DNA of 40,470 nucleotides from Paracoccaceae bacterium (GTDB lineage Bacteria; Pseudomonadota; Alphaproteobacteria; Rhodobacterales; Rhodobacteraceae), in contig NZVE01000080.1 of assembly GCA_002697345.1 (NCBI GenBank), positions 1 to 40,470 of the forward strand, given 5' to 3'. Positions 18,180-28,253 of this stretch are shown here, in pieces (position 1 is the stretch's first letter; each line of letters opens with the position of its first letter). The notes under the pieces are model-generated. The model searched no databases. It was not told the origin of the DNA and saw only the letters and a program-made list of their open reading frames with translations. The translations under genes and the position numbers were made by a program.

Positions 18180-19022
18180 CTATTTTGAAAGTAGACCAAT
18201 GTTTCTAACTATTGATGGATCAATAGAAACTTCTGCACGTACTACCTTTGCCGCAGAAGTTATTTTACGGACTTTATCACTTATATATTTCTCTTTGAGA
18301 GCTCTTTCAATTTCAACCCTTACATCCTCTAAACTAGGGGGAGTCTTTAACCTACTATTGTTTAATTTGATTATATGCCATCCAAATTGGGTTTTAATTG
18401 GATCAGACACAGCACCAATCTCTAAAGCTAAGACCGCTTTTTCAAATGCTGGGACCATTGCTCCTTTGCCGAACCAACCGAGGTCACCACCTCTGGATCC
18501 ACTTGGTCCTGTAGAGTGGTTTTTTGCTAAATCAGAAAAATTTTTTCCGGCAGCTATTTGTTTTTTTACGGCAAGTGCCTTTGCTTCTGTCTTTAATAAA
18601 ATATGTGCCGCGTTGAACTCTTTCTCAGATTGTGATGTACTATAATTGGCCTCGTAAAAGTTCTTTATATCCTTTTCATTTAACGCATCTTTTGAAATTA
18701 TTGATATGTAAGTATTTGCTAAGAAAGCTCTTAATTCATTTTCATAACTGTACTGAACTATAGAATTTTTTTGGCTTTCAATTGCTTTTGCTAAAACAGC
18801 TTGCTGAATAAGTTGATCTAGAATGCCTTTAAACAAGACGGCGTCTTCAAGAGATTTATACTGGTCGGTCAGTCGGTCCTGTAATGCGATAACATGTCCA
18901 AGTGTAATATTTGTATCTTCTACGGTGGCTAAGACAGTATTAGCATCCTGCGCTACAACATTACTAGTCGCACAAAAAATCATAAAAAAGCTCAAATAAA
19001 TAAATGAAAATAACTTTCGCAT
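18180..19022 (-). CDS. Periplasmic parvulin-type peptidyl-prolyl isomerase
   Basis: The product (280 aa) has a signal peptide MRKLFSFIYLSFFMIF..VVAQ, an N-terminal helical SurA/PpiC-like chaperone part (about residues 25-130), and a parvulin domain (about 135-235: AAHILLKTEAKA, GSRGGDLGWFGKGAMVPAFE, TQFGWHIIKL). It would help fold exported or outer-membrane proteins. The start at 19022 is chosen because GGAGAC lies 7 bp upstream and the signal peptide begins there. The longer frame from 19064 adds 14 residues that would spoil the leader. It is divergent from secA, which fits a role in export. Confidence 0.92.
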   Translation of the reverse strand: MRKLFSFIYLSFFMIFCATSNVVAQDANTVLATVEDTNITLGHVIALQDRLTDQYKSLEDAVLFKGILDQLIQQAVLAKAIESQKNSIVQYSYENELRAFLANTYISIISKDALNEKDIKNFYEANYSTSQSEKEFNAAHILLKTEAKALAVKKQIAAGKNFSDLAKNHSTGPSGSRGGDLGWFGKGAMVPAFEKAVLALEIGAVSDPIKTQFGWHIIKLNNSRLKTPPSLEDVRVEIERALKEKYISDKVRKITSAAKVVRAEVSIDPSIVRNIGLLSK

Positions 19023-19057
19023 AAAACAGTCTCCATGTATTAAAAAAATCCTTGACG

Positions 19058-19086
19058 TTGACACTAAACGAGTCGCACCTTACATC
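19058..19086 (+). promoter_or_regulatory. secA: Candidate secA promoter
   Basis: TTGACA (19058-19063), a perfect -35 box, is followed after 17 bp by TACATC (19081-19086), a poor -10 match. It lies about 110 bp before the secA ATG in the divergent gap shared with the parvulin gene. Confidence 0.35.
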
Positions 19087-19193
19087 GCCTTAGGTTAGTG
19101 TTTATATTAATCATATTAACGGTATATTTGGTAGCCGTATAGGTAACAAAGTTATAAGATACAAATAAATTAGGAAAACTAGGGCAGTTTATT

Positions 19194-21890
19194 ATGTTAA
19201 GTTTTGGAGTTCTTTCAAAAAAGATTTTTGGTTCGGCTAACGATAAAAAAATTAAAAAAGTTAAGCATTTGGTTGAAAAGATTAATTCTTTAGAGGCCGA
19301 ATTTTTGGTTCTATCAGATGGTGAGATTTTAGAAAAAACTAATGAACTTAAAGGTCGAGTATCCTCAGGAGAAACTTTAGATTCCTTATTGCCAGAGGCA
19401 TTTGCCAATGTTCGAGAGGCTGCAAAGCGCTCTATAGGGCTTCGAGCATTTGATACTCAATTAATAGGAGCAATTTTTTTACATCAGGGAAACATCGCTG
19501 AGATGAAAACAGGAGAAGGCAAAACGTTGGTAGCTACTTTTCCAGCATATTTAAATGCGCTTTCAGGTGCCGGTGTTCATATAGTTACAGTAAATGATTA
19601 TCTGGCTAAGAGAGATGCTGAATGGATGGGTAAAGTGTACTCTTCGCTTGGTATGGTGACTGGTGTGGTTTATCCGCAGCAGCCAGATTCAGAAAAAAAA
19701 GAGGCTTATGCCGCTGACGTAACTTATGCAACAAATAATGAACTTGGGTTTGATTACCTACGGGACAATATGCGTTCTGACCTATCAGAGGTGGCTCAAC
19801 GTGAACATAATTATGCTATAGTTGATGAAGTCGATTCTATCTTAATTGATGAAGCTAGAACGCCATTAATTATTTCAGGGCCCTCTGATGATAAGTCAGA
19901 GTTGTATTTAAAAGTGGACAAGATGATTCCGTCAATAATGGAAGAACATTTTTCATTAGACGAAAAGACCCGTGTCGTTACAATAACTGACGAGGGCAAT
20001 GATTTTATTGAAAAAAAACTGATTGAGATAGGGTTATTACCTGAAAGCCAATCACTATATGATCCTGAAAGCACCTCATTAGTCCATCATGTAACGGAGG
20101 CTCTAAAAGCACATAAGGCCTTTAAAAAAGATAAAGACTACATGATTAGAGATAATGCAGTTTTACTAGTAGATGAGTTTACTGGGCGTATGATGGTTGG
20201 ACGCAGGCTTTCTGGAGGTTTGCATCAAGCAATCGAGGCAAAAGAGGGGTGTGAGATTCAGCCAGAGAATATCACGCTCGCCAGTGTGACGTTTCAAAAT
20301 TATTTCAGGCTTTACAGTAAACTTGCTGGAATGACTGGTACAGCTACTACTGAAGCTGAAGAGTTTGGTGAAATATATGGATTGGGAGTTGTGGATATAC
20401 CAACTAACGAACCCGTGGCTCGTTTTGATGAACATGACGCTGTTTACCGAACAGCTAAAGAAAAATTTGATTCAATTGTTTTAGAGATAAAAAAATCAAA
20501 TGAAAAAGGACAGCCAGTTTTAGTTGGAACAACATCAATTGAAAAATCTGAGTACTTGGCGACGCTCCTAAAAAACGCAAATATTGATCATAATGTTTTG
20601 AACGCAAGACAACATGAAAAGGAAGCGGAGATTATTGCGAATGCTGGCAAACTTGGCGCAGTAACTATAGCAACCAACATGGCAGGAAGGGGAACTGATA
20701 TACAGCTAGGTGGCAACGTAGAGATGAGAGTTTTTCAAGCCCTTTCTGATGACCTAGATGCTGATGCTGAGAATATCAGAACAAAAATAGAAGCTGAAGT
20801 TTTAGCTGAAAAACTTAAGGTAAAATTAGCAGGTGGTTTATATGTTTTGGCAACAGAAAGGCATGAAAGTCGTCGGATAGATAACCAGTTGAGGGGAAGG
20901 TCTGGTCGACAAGGGGACCCTGGAAGATCAGCTTTTTTCTTAAGCCTTGAAGATGATTTGATGAGAATATTTGGTTCTGAAAGACTTGATAAAATGCTAT
21001 CAACGCTTGGCATGAAGGATGGGGAAGCAATTGTTCACCCTTGGGTTAATAAGTCGCTAGAGAAAGCTCAAGCTAAGGTGGAGGGTAGGAACTTCGATAT
21101 TCGTAAACAACTTCTTAAGTTTGATGACGTTATGAATGATCAGCGTACGGTAATATTTTCACAAAGATTAGAAGTGATGCGCTCTGAAGATGTAAGCGAG
21201 ATTGTACAGGATATGCGGTATCAATTAATAGATGATTTAATTAATGAGTATATTCCTCCTAAAACCTATGCAGAACAATGGGACACAATAAACTTAAGTT
21301 TAATGCTTAAAGAAAAATTGGATATTGAGGTAGATACTGAGGCTTGGGCTGATGAAGAAGGTGTTGATGGGGAGGCAATTACAGAAAGATTGTATAAGCT
21401 ATCAGATGAAAAAATGGCAAAAAAGTCTACAGACTTTGGAATAGAAACGATGCGAAATATCGAAAAACAAATTGTACTTCAGACGATTGATGGAAAATGG
21501 CAAGATCACTTGTTAAAATTAGAACATTTGCGTTCAGTTGTAGGTTTACGTGGCTATGCCCAGCGGGATCCACTTAATGAATACAAAACAGAGAGTTTTC
21601 AACTTTTTGAAGGAATGCTAGATAGCTTGCGTGAAGATGTGGTGCAAAAACTTGGTCAAGTGCGCCCAATTTCGGAGGAAGAGCAAAATTTAATTTTGGC
21701 CCAAATTACAGAACAACAAAGAGTACAAGAAGAGATGAAAAAAACTAGTTTTGACACTCAAGCTCCACTAAATACGCAGAGTGACTCTTTTAATGAAGCT
21801 AACCCTGAAACTTGGGGTAATCCAGGAAGAAACTCTCAGTGTCCATGTGGATCTGGTAAAAAATTTAAACATTGCCATGGTCGTTTCTAG
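19194..21890 (+). CDS. secA: Protein translocase ATPase SecA
   Basis: SecA is the motor that drives preproteins through SecYEG. The 898-aa product shows Walker A MKTGEGKT (104-111), Walker B region [17 protein letters not shown], the preprotein cross-linking domain, the second nucleotide-binding fold ([13 protein letters not shown] and [13 protein letters not shown]), the helical scaffold, and the C-terminal zinc motif [16 protein letters not shown] that binds SecB and lipids. Presence of that tail agrees with the secB gene at the left end of the window. Length is normal. It is divergent from the parvulin gene and convergent with map. Confidence 0.99.
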   Translation: MLSFGVLSKKIFGSANDKKIKKVKHLVEKINSLEAEFLVLSDGEILEKTNELKGRVSSGETLDSLLPEAFANVREAAKRSIGLRAFDTQLIGAIFLHQGNIAEMKTGEGKTLVATFPAYLNALSGAGVHIVTVNDYLAKRDAEWMGKVYSSLGMVTGVVYPQQPDSEKKEAYAADVTYATNNELGFDYLRDNMRSDLSEVAQREHNYAIVDEVDSILIDEARTPLIISGPSDDKSELYLKVDKMIPSIMEEHFSLDEKTRVVTITDEGNDFIEKKLIEIGLLPESQSLYDPESTSLVHHVTEALKAHKAFKKDKDYMIRDNAVLLVDEFTGRMMVGRRLSGGLHQAIEAKEGCEIQPENITLASVTFQNYFRLYSKLAGMTGTATTEAEEFGEIYGLGVVDIPTNEPVARFDEHDAVYRTAKEKFDSIVLEIKKSNEKGQPVLVGTTSIEKSEYLATLLKNANIDHNVLNARQHEKEAEIIANAGKLGAVTIATNMAGRGTDIQLGGNVEMRVFQALSDDLDADAENIRTKIEAEVLAEKLKVKLAGGLYVLATERHESRRIDNQLRGRSGRQGDPGRSAFFLSLEDDLMRIFGSERLDKMLSTLGMKDGEAIVHPWVNKSLEKAQAKVEGRNFDIRKQLLKFDDVMNDQRTVIFSQRLEVMRSEDVSEIVQDMRYQLIDDLINEYIPPKTYAEQWDTINLSLMLKEKLDIEVDTEAWADEEGVDGEAITERLYKLSDEKMAKKSTDFGIETMRNIEKQIVLQTIDGKWQDHLLKLEHLRSVVGLRGYAQRDPLNEYKTESFQLFEGMLDSLREDVVQKLGQVRPISEEEQNLILAQITEQQRVQEEMKKTSFDTQAPLNTQSDSFNEANPETWGNPGRNSQCPCGSGKKFKHCHGRF

Positions 21891-21952
21891 AGCAGATAGT
21901 ATTTTCTAAAACTACCTTCACCTTTAAGTCAATTATACTCAGTTGAGAGACT

Positions 21953-22747
21953 TTATAATATTACAGGATAAAACTTATTGTTTGGAGATAGAGTAAATAT
22001 TTCAAAGCCATCTGCTGTGACACCTAGAGAGTGTTCAAATTGAGCCGATAGTGATTTGTCTCGAGTTACAGCAGTCCAACCATCAGATAGAATTTTTGTT
22101 TCTGGTTTGCCAATGTTAACCATAGGTTCTATTGTAAAAAACATACCCTCCTCTAGAACAGGGCCTGTTCCCTTGGCCCCGTAGTGTAATACGTTCGGAG
22201 GTGCATGAAAAACTGTACCCAAACCATGCCCACAGAAATCTTTGACCACAGACATGCGGTTAGCCTCAACATATGTTTGAATTGCATTTCCTATATCGCC
22301 AAACGTATTCCCTGGTTTTACTTTTTCTATTCCCTTAAAGAGTGCATCGTGTGTGATCTTTATTAATCTCTCTGCTTTTCGGTTTAATGCTCCTACGGCG
22401 TACATGCGGCTAGTGTCACCATACCAACCATCTACAATTACTGTGACGTCAATATTAATAATGTCGCCATTTTTTATAATTTTGGTGCTTGGAATCCCAT
22501 GACAAACAACATGATTTAGACTGATACAAGAAGCGTGCTTGTATCCCCTATATCCAATAGTAGCAGACTTAGCATTAGCTTTTTCAATTATTTTGTTTAT
22601 AGCAATATCAATTTCTTCTGTTGATTTTCCGGGAACCACTAACTCTCCAATAGTGTCCAAAATACTGGCTGCCAGACTTCCTGCATTTCGCATTCCTGTG
22701 AAGGAACTTTTATCATGAATACGAATACCATTTTTGTTTATATGCAT
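21953..22747 (-). CDS. map: Type I methionine aminopeptidase
   Basis: Map removes the initiator Met from nascent proteins. In the 264-aa product the five metal ligands can be placed: Asp in INIDVTVIVDGWYGDTSRM (two Asp), His in CGHGLGTVFH, Glu in FFTIEPM, and Glu in SAQFEHSLGVT. The substrate-binding NHVVCHGIPS motif is also present. There is no N-terminal zinc-finger extension, as expected for the bacterial type Ia form. It converges with secA over a 62-bp gap. Confidence 0.97.
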   Translation of the reverse strand: MHINKNGIRIHDKSSFTGMRNAGSLAASILDTIGELVVPGKSTEEIDIAINKIIEKANAKSATIGYRGYKHASCISLNHVVCHGIPSTKIIKNGDIINIDVTVIVDGWYGDTSRMYAVGALNRKAERLIKITHDALFKGIEKVKPGNTFGDIGNAIQTYVEANRMSVVKDFCGHGLGTVFHAPPNVLHYGAKGTGPVLEEGMFFTIEPMVNIGKPETKILSDGWTAVTRDKSLSAQFEHSLGVTADGFEIFTLSPNNKFYPVIL

Positions 22748-22854
22748 ATTTGAATCGAGCTTTTCATACTATAATTAACCTAAAATTGTTGATGAACTGT
22801 AAATCATTCGATAATTGGTTGCTAGATATATAAGAGTATTAATATAGATTATTT

Positions 22855-22902
22855 ACCCTTATGTAAAAAACTCAGAGTTTTGAGTTGTATAAGGGTTTTT
22901 TT
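22855..22902 (+). terminator. Terminator-like hairpin in the leader of the molybdopterin-binding gene
   Basis: Outer arms ACCCTTAT (22855-22862) and ATAAGGGT (22889-22896) enclose an inner stem AACTCA/TGAGTT (22869-22874, 22881-22886). A run of seven T (22896-22902) follows on the plus strand. No plus-strand gene ends nearby upstream (map is on the other strand, and secA ended 960 bp before), so this looks like a leader terminator about 48 bp before the ATG at 22950. On the minus strand the inner palindrome is also followed by T residues, so some bidirectional action is possible. Confidence 0.6.
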
Positions 22903-22949
22903 AATAAGAGAGTAATATTTATTATTTTAATTGGGTGAGTTCATTAAAT

Positions 22950-23687
22950 ATGCAAAATCCGTCAGCTAGCATGTTAGTCATTGGGGATGAAATTCTTTCT
23001 GGTCGTACAAGAGATTCTAATATGCATTACCTCGCCATCGAGTTAACGAAAGTTGGTATAGATCTTAAGGAAGTTAGGGTTGTATCAGATTCTGAAGCTG
23101 AGATTGTACAAGCGGTAACCCAACTAAGTGAGAAGTATGGTTATGTTTTTACCTCAGGAGGAATTGGTCCCACGCATGACGATATTACAGCAGATGCTAT
23201 CGGTTTAGCGTTTAATTTAGAGGTAAAAGTATGTGCTGAAGCAAAAGAAATTTTAGAGAACCATTATTTAAACTCTGAGGTTGAATTAAATGAAGCTCGT
23301 TTGAGAATGGCCAGAACACCACTTGGTGCTAAACTCATAAAAAACTCAGTGTCGGCAGCACCAGGGTTTAATGTGCAAAATGTGTTTGTTATGGCGGGCG
23401 TTCCCTCTGTTTTTCAGGTTATGGTTCAATCAGTTATTAAAACCATAAATGGAGGTCAGCCAGTTTTATCCCGAAGTTTGAACATTTTAAGTGGTGAGGG
23501 CAATATCGCTGAAGAATTAAAAATATTTGCAGAAGATAATAAGCTATTAGCAGTAGGGTCCTATCCATTTCAAAAAAATGGTAAATATGGCACCAATATA
23601 GTTATAAGAGGAAAAAATAATAAGAGTCTTGATAAGGCGTTCGACAAACTTTTGGAACTTTTCAGTGGGATGATTGATGAACCTTAA
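22950..23687 (+). CDS. Molybdopterin-binding (MoaB/CinA N-terminal-like) domain protein
   Basis: The product (245 aa) starts NPSASMLVIGDEILSGRTRD, with the SGGIGPTHDDITADAIG motif at about residues 66-82, typical of the MoCF-binding fold of MoaB/MogA and the CinA N-domain. The C-terminal amidase domain of CinA is absent, so it is a stand-alone COG1058-type protein. Its substrate is not known; a nucleotide-repair role or pterin binding are both possible. I prefer ATG 22950 (GGTGAG 10 bp upstream) over the GTG at 22935. It overlaps the GNAT gene and heads a four-gene run. Confidence 0.85.
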   Translation: MQNPSASMLVIGDEILSGRTRDSNMHYLAIELTKVGIDLKEVRVVSDSEAEIVQAVTQLSEKYGYVFTSGGIGPTHDDITADAIGLAFNLEVKVCAEAKEILENHYLNSEVELNEARLRMARTPLGAKLIKNSVSAAPGFNVQNVFVMAGVPSVFQVMVQSVIKTINGGQPVLSRSLNILSGEGNIAEELKIFAEDNKLLAVGSYPFQKNGKYGTNIVIRGKNNKSLDKAFDKLLELFSGMIDEP

Positions 23688-24396
23688 AGATTTTTGGAAT
23701 GCGTCTGATGTTTGTTGGCCACCAATAAAAAAATTAGAAATAGGACCGTGGACTATTAGAGAAGGAGGTGGTGGTGGTAACCGAGTATCCGCAACGTCTT
23801 TGAATAATAGTAATAGTTTTTTGGATACAGATATTGTGCGTGCTGAAGCGGCAATGAAAGCCCTAAGCCAGCCTTATATCTTTCTTATTGGAAAAGAGGA
23901 AAGAGAGCTAGATTTTACGTTAGAAACACTTGGGTATAATATTGTTACTCCAAGTGTTATTTATGGATGTGATATAGATAGGGTTAGTAACTTCGATATT
24001 CCACCGATAACAACCTTTAATGTTTGGCCACCATTGGAGATTATGAAAAAAATCTGGATTGAAGGAGGTGTGTCAGAAAGCCGCCTCTCTGTTATGGAAA
24101 GATCAAAAGGAGAAAAGACAACGATTTTGGGTCGGGTATCTAACGTGGTAGCTGGGTGTGCGTTTGTTTCAATTTACAATGGTATATCTATGGTTCACTC
24201 TGTTTTAGTGCACCCAAATTTTAGACGGAAAGGTTTGGGTCGTTATATGCTGAATAAGTCAGCAAAGTGGGCAAGTGGTAGGGGTAGCTCATATATAGCA
24301 CTTCAGGTAACCGAACAAAATAACGAAGCTAGAAGTCTTTATAAGAACCTTGGAATGGAAGTTAAAGGCAGTTATCATTATAGAGTTAAATTTTAA
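23677..24396 (+). CDS. GNAT family N-acetyltransferase
   Basis: The 239-aa protein carries a C-terminal GNAT domain (about residues 130-238). The acetyl-CoA site motif A is HPNFRRKGLGRYMLNKSAKWA, and ALQVTEQNNEARSLYKNLGM forms the last strand-helix. The N-terminal half is of unclear fold and may be a degenerate GNAT domain, as in tandem-GNAT proteins. The start is ATG 23677, immediately after an in-frame TTG at 23674, and overlaps the previous gene's end. The acceptor substrate is unknown. It sits in a tight plus-strand run with the CMD and OmpA-like genes. Confidence 0.85.
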   Translation: MNLKDFWNASDVCWPPIKKLEIGPWTIREGGGGGNRVSATSLNNSNSFLDTDIVRAEAAMKALSQPYIFLIGKEERELDFTLETLGYNIVTPSVIYGCDIDRVSNFDIPPITTFNVWPPLEIMKKIWIEGGVSESRLSVMERSKGEKTTILGRVSNVVAGCAFVSIYNGISMVHSVLVHPNFRRKGLGRYMLNKSAKWASGRGSSYIALQVTEQNNEARSLYKNLGMEVKGSYHYRVKF

Positions 24397-24406
24397 GGGG
24401 AATATT

Positions 24407-24979
24407 TTGAAGAAAGTACATAACGTTATAGCATTAGATTTGAAACCTTTAGAGCCTTTACCGTTGGCTGTAAAAAAATATTTCAATATTTGCTTAGAAA
24501 AGCTTGGAATAGTACCAAATGTTTTAAATGCATATGCATTTGACGAAAAAAAATTAAATGCTTTTTCAGGTTTATACAATGATCTTATGTTGGGAGAAAG
24601 TGGCCTTTCGAAGCTTGAGAGAGAGATGATAGCAGTGGTGGTTTCATCCATAAATAAATGCTTTTATTGTTTGGTTGCACATGGAGCTGCTGTTAGAGAG
24701 CTTTCTAAAAACCCAATATTAGGTGAGGCTTTAGTAATGAATTATCGCGTCGCAGAAATTGATGATCGAACAAGGAAAATGTTGGATTTTTCTGTTAAGA
24801 TGACTGAAGCTAGCTATCGAATTGAAGAGCAAGATCGAGAACATCTCCGGAAAGTAGGGTTTTCCGATAGAGATATTTGGGATATATCTGCTGTTGCTAG
24901 CTTTTTTAATATGACTAACCGAATGGCTTCAGCAGTAGATATGCGTCCAAACGATGAGTATCATAAGGTACATAGATGA
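24407..24979 (+). CDS. Carboxymuconolactone decarboxylase/AhpD-like peroxidase-related protein
   Basis: The 190-aa product has the CMD fold with the redox motif SINKCFYCLVAHGAAV (CXXC plus a following His, about residues 81-96), as in AhpD and the peroxidase-related subgroup. These proteins reduce or scavenge peroxides with cysteine chemistry. The TTG at 24407 is chosen because AAGGGG lies 10 bp upstream; the longer frame from 24350 would overlap the GNAT gene by 47 bp. The C-terminal AVASFFNMTNRMAS stretch is typical. The stop overlaps the ATG of the OmpA-like gene (ATGA). Confidence 0.87.
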   Translation: MKKVHNVIALDLKPLEPLPLAVKKYFNICLEKLGIVPNVLNAYAFDEKKLNAFSGLYNDLMLGESGLSKLEREMIAVVVSSINKCFYCLVAHGAAVRELSKNPILGEALVMNYRVAEIDDRTRKMLDFSVKMTEASYRIEEQDREHLRKVGFSDRDIWDISAVASFFNMTNRMASAVDMRPNDEYHKVHR

Positions 24980-25920
24980 ATAGACTTCGCTATGCAGTAC
25001 TAATATTTCTTTTTACAGGTATACAAGCCTTTTCGGGAGTAGAAATTTCTTTTTCAGGAGTAAGTAAAGAAACATTTTCTCAAAAAGAGCTCTCAGTCAG
25101 TTATGATCTTCCAATAGGACCATTCCAAAACAATGCAATAGAAAGCCTTCAGGTAAGAGGGTCAATATTAAAAAAAGCATGGCAGATTACTAAAACTGTG
25201 GAAACAGTTGATTCTCTTTCAGAAAATTTGAAAAAACAATTAAAAAACTCTGAATTTGAAATTTTATATGAATGTAACTCTAAGTCTTGTGGTGGATTTG
25301 ATTTTCGATTTAATACAGTCATTTTACCAGATCCAGAAATGCATATTGACTTAGGGAGTTTTAGCTTTTTTTCTGGGCGCTCTTTATCTAAAAACCCAAG
25401 AGAGTTTGTTAGCTGTATTGTAAGTAGGGGAGGAGAATCGCTATTTGTTCAGTTATTTGTAATTGGTGACAAAGCTGTATCTAACTTAAAAATAAAATCC
25501 TTAAATAAGGTTTCTGAAAGTGTCGAGGGAAACGCCAGTAGTTTAAGAGGGACAATCAAAGACCTATTAGACTTAAACGGCTCTGCTATCTTATCTGATG
25601 TAGTTTTTAAAGCGGGATCCAGTGAACTTATGGAAGGTGACTACCTCTCACTGGTTGATTTAGCAAAATACTTAAAAGAAAACAAAGACATCAAAATAGC
25701 TTTGGTTGGGCATACTGATTCAGAAGGAGATTTAGCTAAGAATATTGAACTTTCCAAGGATCGAGCGGAGATGGTGAAAAAGAAATTAATTTCAGAATTT
25801 CGTGTTAAGGAAGAACGGCTAGACTTTCATGGCATAGGATTCTTGTCCCCTAGATCAAGTAATTTGAGTTCGAAAGGGCGCAGTGATAACCGTAGAGTAG
25901 AAGTTATAGTAATAAAATAA
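24976..25920 (+). CDS. OmpA-like C-terminal domain envelope protein
   Basis: The 314-aa product has an N-terminal signal peptide (MNRLRYAVLIFLFTGIQAFSG) and a unique N-terminal domain of about 170 residues with two Cys (YECNSKSCGGFDF). A C-terminal OmpA/peptidoglycan-binding domain follows (about 200-313: DVVFKAGSSEL, IALVGHTDSEGDLAKNIELS, SSKGRSDNRRVEV). It probably anchors to peptidoglycan from the periplasm or the outer membrane. The N-domain is not one I can name with certainty; similar architecture occurs in roseobacters. Its ATG overlaps the CMD stop, so it is translationally coupled. Confidence 0.85.
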   Translation: MNRLRYAVLIFLFTGIQAFSGVEISFSGVSKETFSQKELSVSYDLPIGPFQNNAIESLQVRGSILKKAWQITKTVETVDSLSENLKKQLKNSEFEILYECNSKSCGGFDFRFNTVILPDPEMHIDLGSFSFFSGRSLSKNPREFVSCIVSRGGESLFVQLFVIGDKAVSNLKIKSLNKVSESVEGNASSLRGTIKDLLDLNGSAILSDVVFKAGSSELMEGDYLSLVDLAKYLKENKDIKIALVGHTDSEGDLAKNIELSKDRAEMVKKKLISEFRVKEERLDFHGIGFLSPRSSNLSSKGRSDNRRVEVIVIK

Positions 25921-26024
25921 TATAAGAGCTTGGTATATTATATTTATGTTAATCTGTAGTTTTAGTGGATTGTAATTTTTTAAAACGAGTACTAATTAAA
26001 TATCGTAGCAATTAAGAGGTTTTT

Positions 26025-26939
26025 ATGAACTGGATCTCCAATTATGTTCGGCCAAAAATAAACTCTCTGTTTTCCAGACGAGAGGTTCCTGAAAATCTAT
26101 GGTCGAAGTGTGGAGAATGTGGAACAATGCTTTTTCACCGAGAGCTGTCTGATAATTTAAATGTCTGCCCTAACTGTGAACACCATATGTCTTTTAAACC
26201 AAGAGATAGGTTTAAGGCGCTTTTTGACGATGGGTTATTTTTTGAAGTGGAAGTTTTGGACCCAACAGTTGATCCATTAAAGTTTAAGGATCAAAAAAAA
26301 TATACAGATAGATTAAAAACCGCAACTAAGGTTGTGGGTGAAAAAGAAGCAATGTTAATTGCTGAAGGAGAGATAATGCGCACGCCAGTTGTTGGAGCAT
26401 GCCAAGATTTTTCTTTTATGGGTGGATCAATGGGTATGTATGTTGGAAATGCTATTATAGCTGCAGCTGAAAGGGCAATCAAACTGAAGAGACCACTTGT
26501 TTTGTTCTCAGCGGCTGGGGGAGCTAGAATGCAAGAAGGTATATTAAGTTTGATGCAAATGCCAAGGACGACGGTAGCAGTGGAGATGCTTAGGGAGGCC
26601 AGACTTCCTTATATCGTTGTTTTGACACACCCAACTACAGGTGGTGTAACAGCATCATATGCGATGTTAGGAGATGTACATATTGCAGAGCCAAATGCCT
26701 TAATTTGTTTTGCAGGTCCAAGAGTTATTGAGCAAACTATTAGAGAAAAACTTCCAGAGGGGTTTCAACGCGCTGAATATCTTCTTGATCATGGTATGCT
26801 TGACCGAGTTGTTCATAGAAAAAATATAAGAGAGGAATTAGTGAGTATTATAAGAATGCTTACAAAACAACCTAGAGCGATAAAAGCAGATATAGCGGGC
26901 CCTATAGATCAAAAAAAACAAGATCAACCAGTTGAATAA
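26025..26939 (+). CDS. accD: Acetyl-CoA carboxylase carboxyltransferase subunit beta
   Basis: AccD together with AccA transfers carboxyl from biotin to acetyl-CoA in fatty-acid synthesis. The 304-aa product has the N-terminal zinc ribbon with Cys29, Cys32, Cys48 and Cys51 (KCGECG and VCPNCEHH), then the crotonase-like core with [38 protein letters not shown], and [16 protein letters not shown]. Length fits. It lies 20 bp before folC on the same strand, a common accD-folC pair. Confidence 0.98.
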   Translation: MNWISNYVRPKINSLFSRREVPENLWSKCGECGTMLFHRELSDNLNVCPNCEHHMSFKPRDRFKALFDDGLFFEVEVLDPTVDPLKFKDQKKYTDRLKTATKVVGEKEAMLIAEGEIMRTPVVGACQDFSFMGGSMGMYVGNAIIAAAERAIKLKRPLVLFSAAGGARMQEGILSLMQMPRTTVAVEMLREARLPYIVVLTHPTTGGVTASYAMLGDVHIAEPNALICFAGPRVIEQTIREKLPEGFQRAEYLLDHGMLDRVVHRKNIREELVSIIRMLTKQPRAIKADIAGPIDQKKQDQPVE

Positions 26940-26959
26940 TGAATTGTGAGCTTATTTAA

Positions 26960-28234
26960 GTGAGAAATAAAACGAGCGATGTAATTCTAGAAAGAATTAT
27001 GAGGCTTCATCCGAAAGTGATTGATCTAAAGCTCAATAGGGTAGAATGTCTTTTAAAAAAATTAGGAAACCCTGAAAAAAATTTACCCCCTGTTATACAT
27101 ATAGCGGGGACAAATGGTAAAGGATCTACGCAGGCGATTATAAAGGCTGGGTTAGAGGCAGAGGGGAAGCGGGTTCACTCCTATACATCTCCTCACCTAG
27201 CTTGGTTTCACGAGCGCATTACTGTTGCAGGAAAGATTATTACTGATGGTAGTTTGTCCCAAATTTTAGACGAGTGCTATCAAGTAAATGCTAACTCCCC
27301 AATAACATATTTTGAGATGACCACGGTAGCGGCTATTTTAGCATTCAGCAGGACCAAGGCTGATTTTTGTATCTTGGAAGTTGGTCTTGGTGGAAGGTTT
27401 GATGCTACTAACGTAATTAACTCCCCAGAGGTTTGTATTATTACTCCTATTTCACTCGATCACCAAAGCTTTTTAGGCGAAACCCTTCAAGAGATAGCAT
27501 TTGAAAAAGCTGGTATTCTAAAAAAAGACTGTTTTTGTGTTGTTAGCGATCAAGATAATAAAGTTCTTGATGTTTTAAAAATTGAGGCGGAACGTTGCAA
27601 GGCTACATTAAGGATCTTTGGTGAAGACTGGAATGTATCGGAGAAAGATTCAAGCTTTACTTTCGAAGATAATGTAGGAGCTTGTAATTTACCATTACCA
27701 GCATTGATTGGTTCTCACCAAGTTCAGAATGCTGGGGTAGCTCTAGTTGCTCTTCGGCATTTGGGTATATCTGAGAGTTCTTTTCGACAAGCTATGACCG
27801 ACGTAGTTTGGCCTGCTAGGATGCAACAATTAAAGTCTGGACCATTTGTTGATATTTTAATCGACTCTGAACTATGGCTTGATGGAGGACATAACCCTGC
27901 TGCTGCTGAGGTTTTGGCAAAAGTGCTAGCATCGCTAGAGCCAAAGCCAACATATTTAATTTGTGGAATGCTAAATACAAAAGATGTTTTGGGTTATATG
28001 ACTTATTTGAAGAGCTCAGTGGACGAACTTTTTTCTGTCGCAGTGCCTGGTGAATTAGCTACTTTGACATCAAAAGAGACAGCGGATTATGCCGTTAAAG
28101 CTGGCATTAAAGCTTCACAAGTGGACAGTGTAGAGGATGCTTTGAATAAAATCATGATACTCTCTAAGCCCTCAAGAGTAGTCATATGTGGTTCACTTTA
28201 TCTGGCAGGGTTTGTATTGAGATCCCACACCTAA
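26960..28234 (+). CDS. folC: Bifunctional folylpolyglutamate synthase / dihydrofolate synthase
   Basis: FolC adds glutamate to dihydropteroate and to folates. The 424-aa product shows the Mur-ligase ATP loop IAGTNGKGSTQAII (about residues 48-61), HSYTSPHLAWFHERI, LEVGLGGRFDATN, ITPISLDHQSFLG, and WLDGGHNPAA in the C-terminal domain. The start is GTG at 26960, favoured because the preceding SDVILERIMRLHPKVIDL segment is conserved in roseobacter homologues; the ATG at 26999 is an alternative. It converges with zapE. Confidence 0.95.
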   Translation: MRNKTSDVILERIMRLHPKVIDLKLNRVECLLKKLGNPEKNLPPVIHIAGTNGKGSTQAIIKAGLEAEGKRVHSYTSPHLAWFHERITVAGKIITDGSLSQILDECYQVNANSPITYFEMTTVAAILAFSRTKADFCILEVGLGGRFDATNVINSPEVCIITPISLDHQSFLGETLQEIAFEKAGILKKDCFCVVSDQDNKVLDVLKIEAERCKATLRIFGEDWNVSEKDSSFTFEDNVGACNLPLPALIGSHQVQNAGVALVALRHLGISESSFRQAMTDVVWPARMQQLKSGPFVDILIDSELWLDGGHNPAAAEVLAKVLASLEPKPTYLICGMLNTKDVLGYMTYLKSSVDELFSVAVPGELATLTSKETADYAVKAGIKASQVDSVEDALNKIMILSKPSRVVICGSLYLAGFVLRSHT

Positions 28235-28253
28235 ATTAGTAATAAAAACTAAA

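Noticed and set aside
19064-19408. Antisense frame over the secA start
   Set aside because: It overlaps the well-supported SecA N-terminus and its protein shows no recognisable features.
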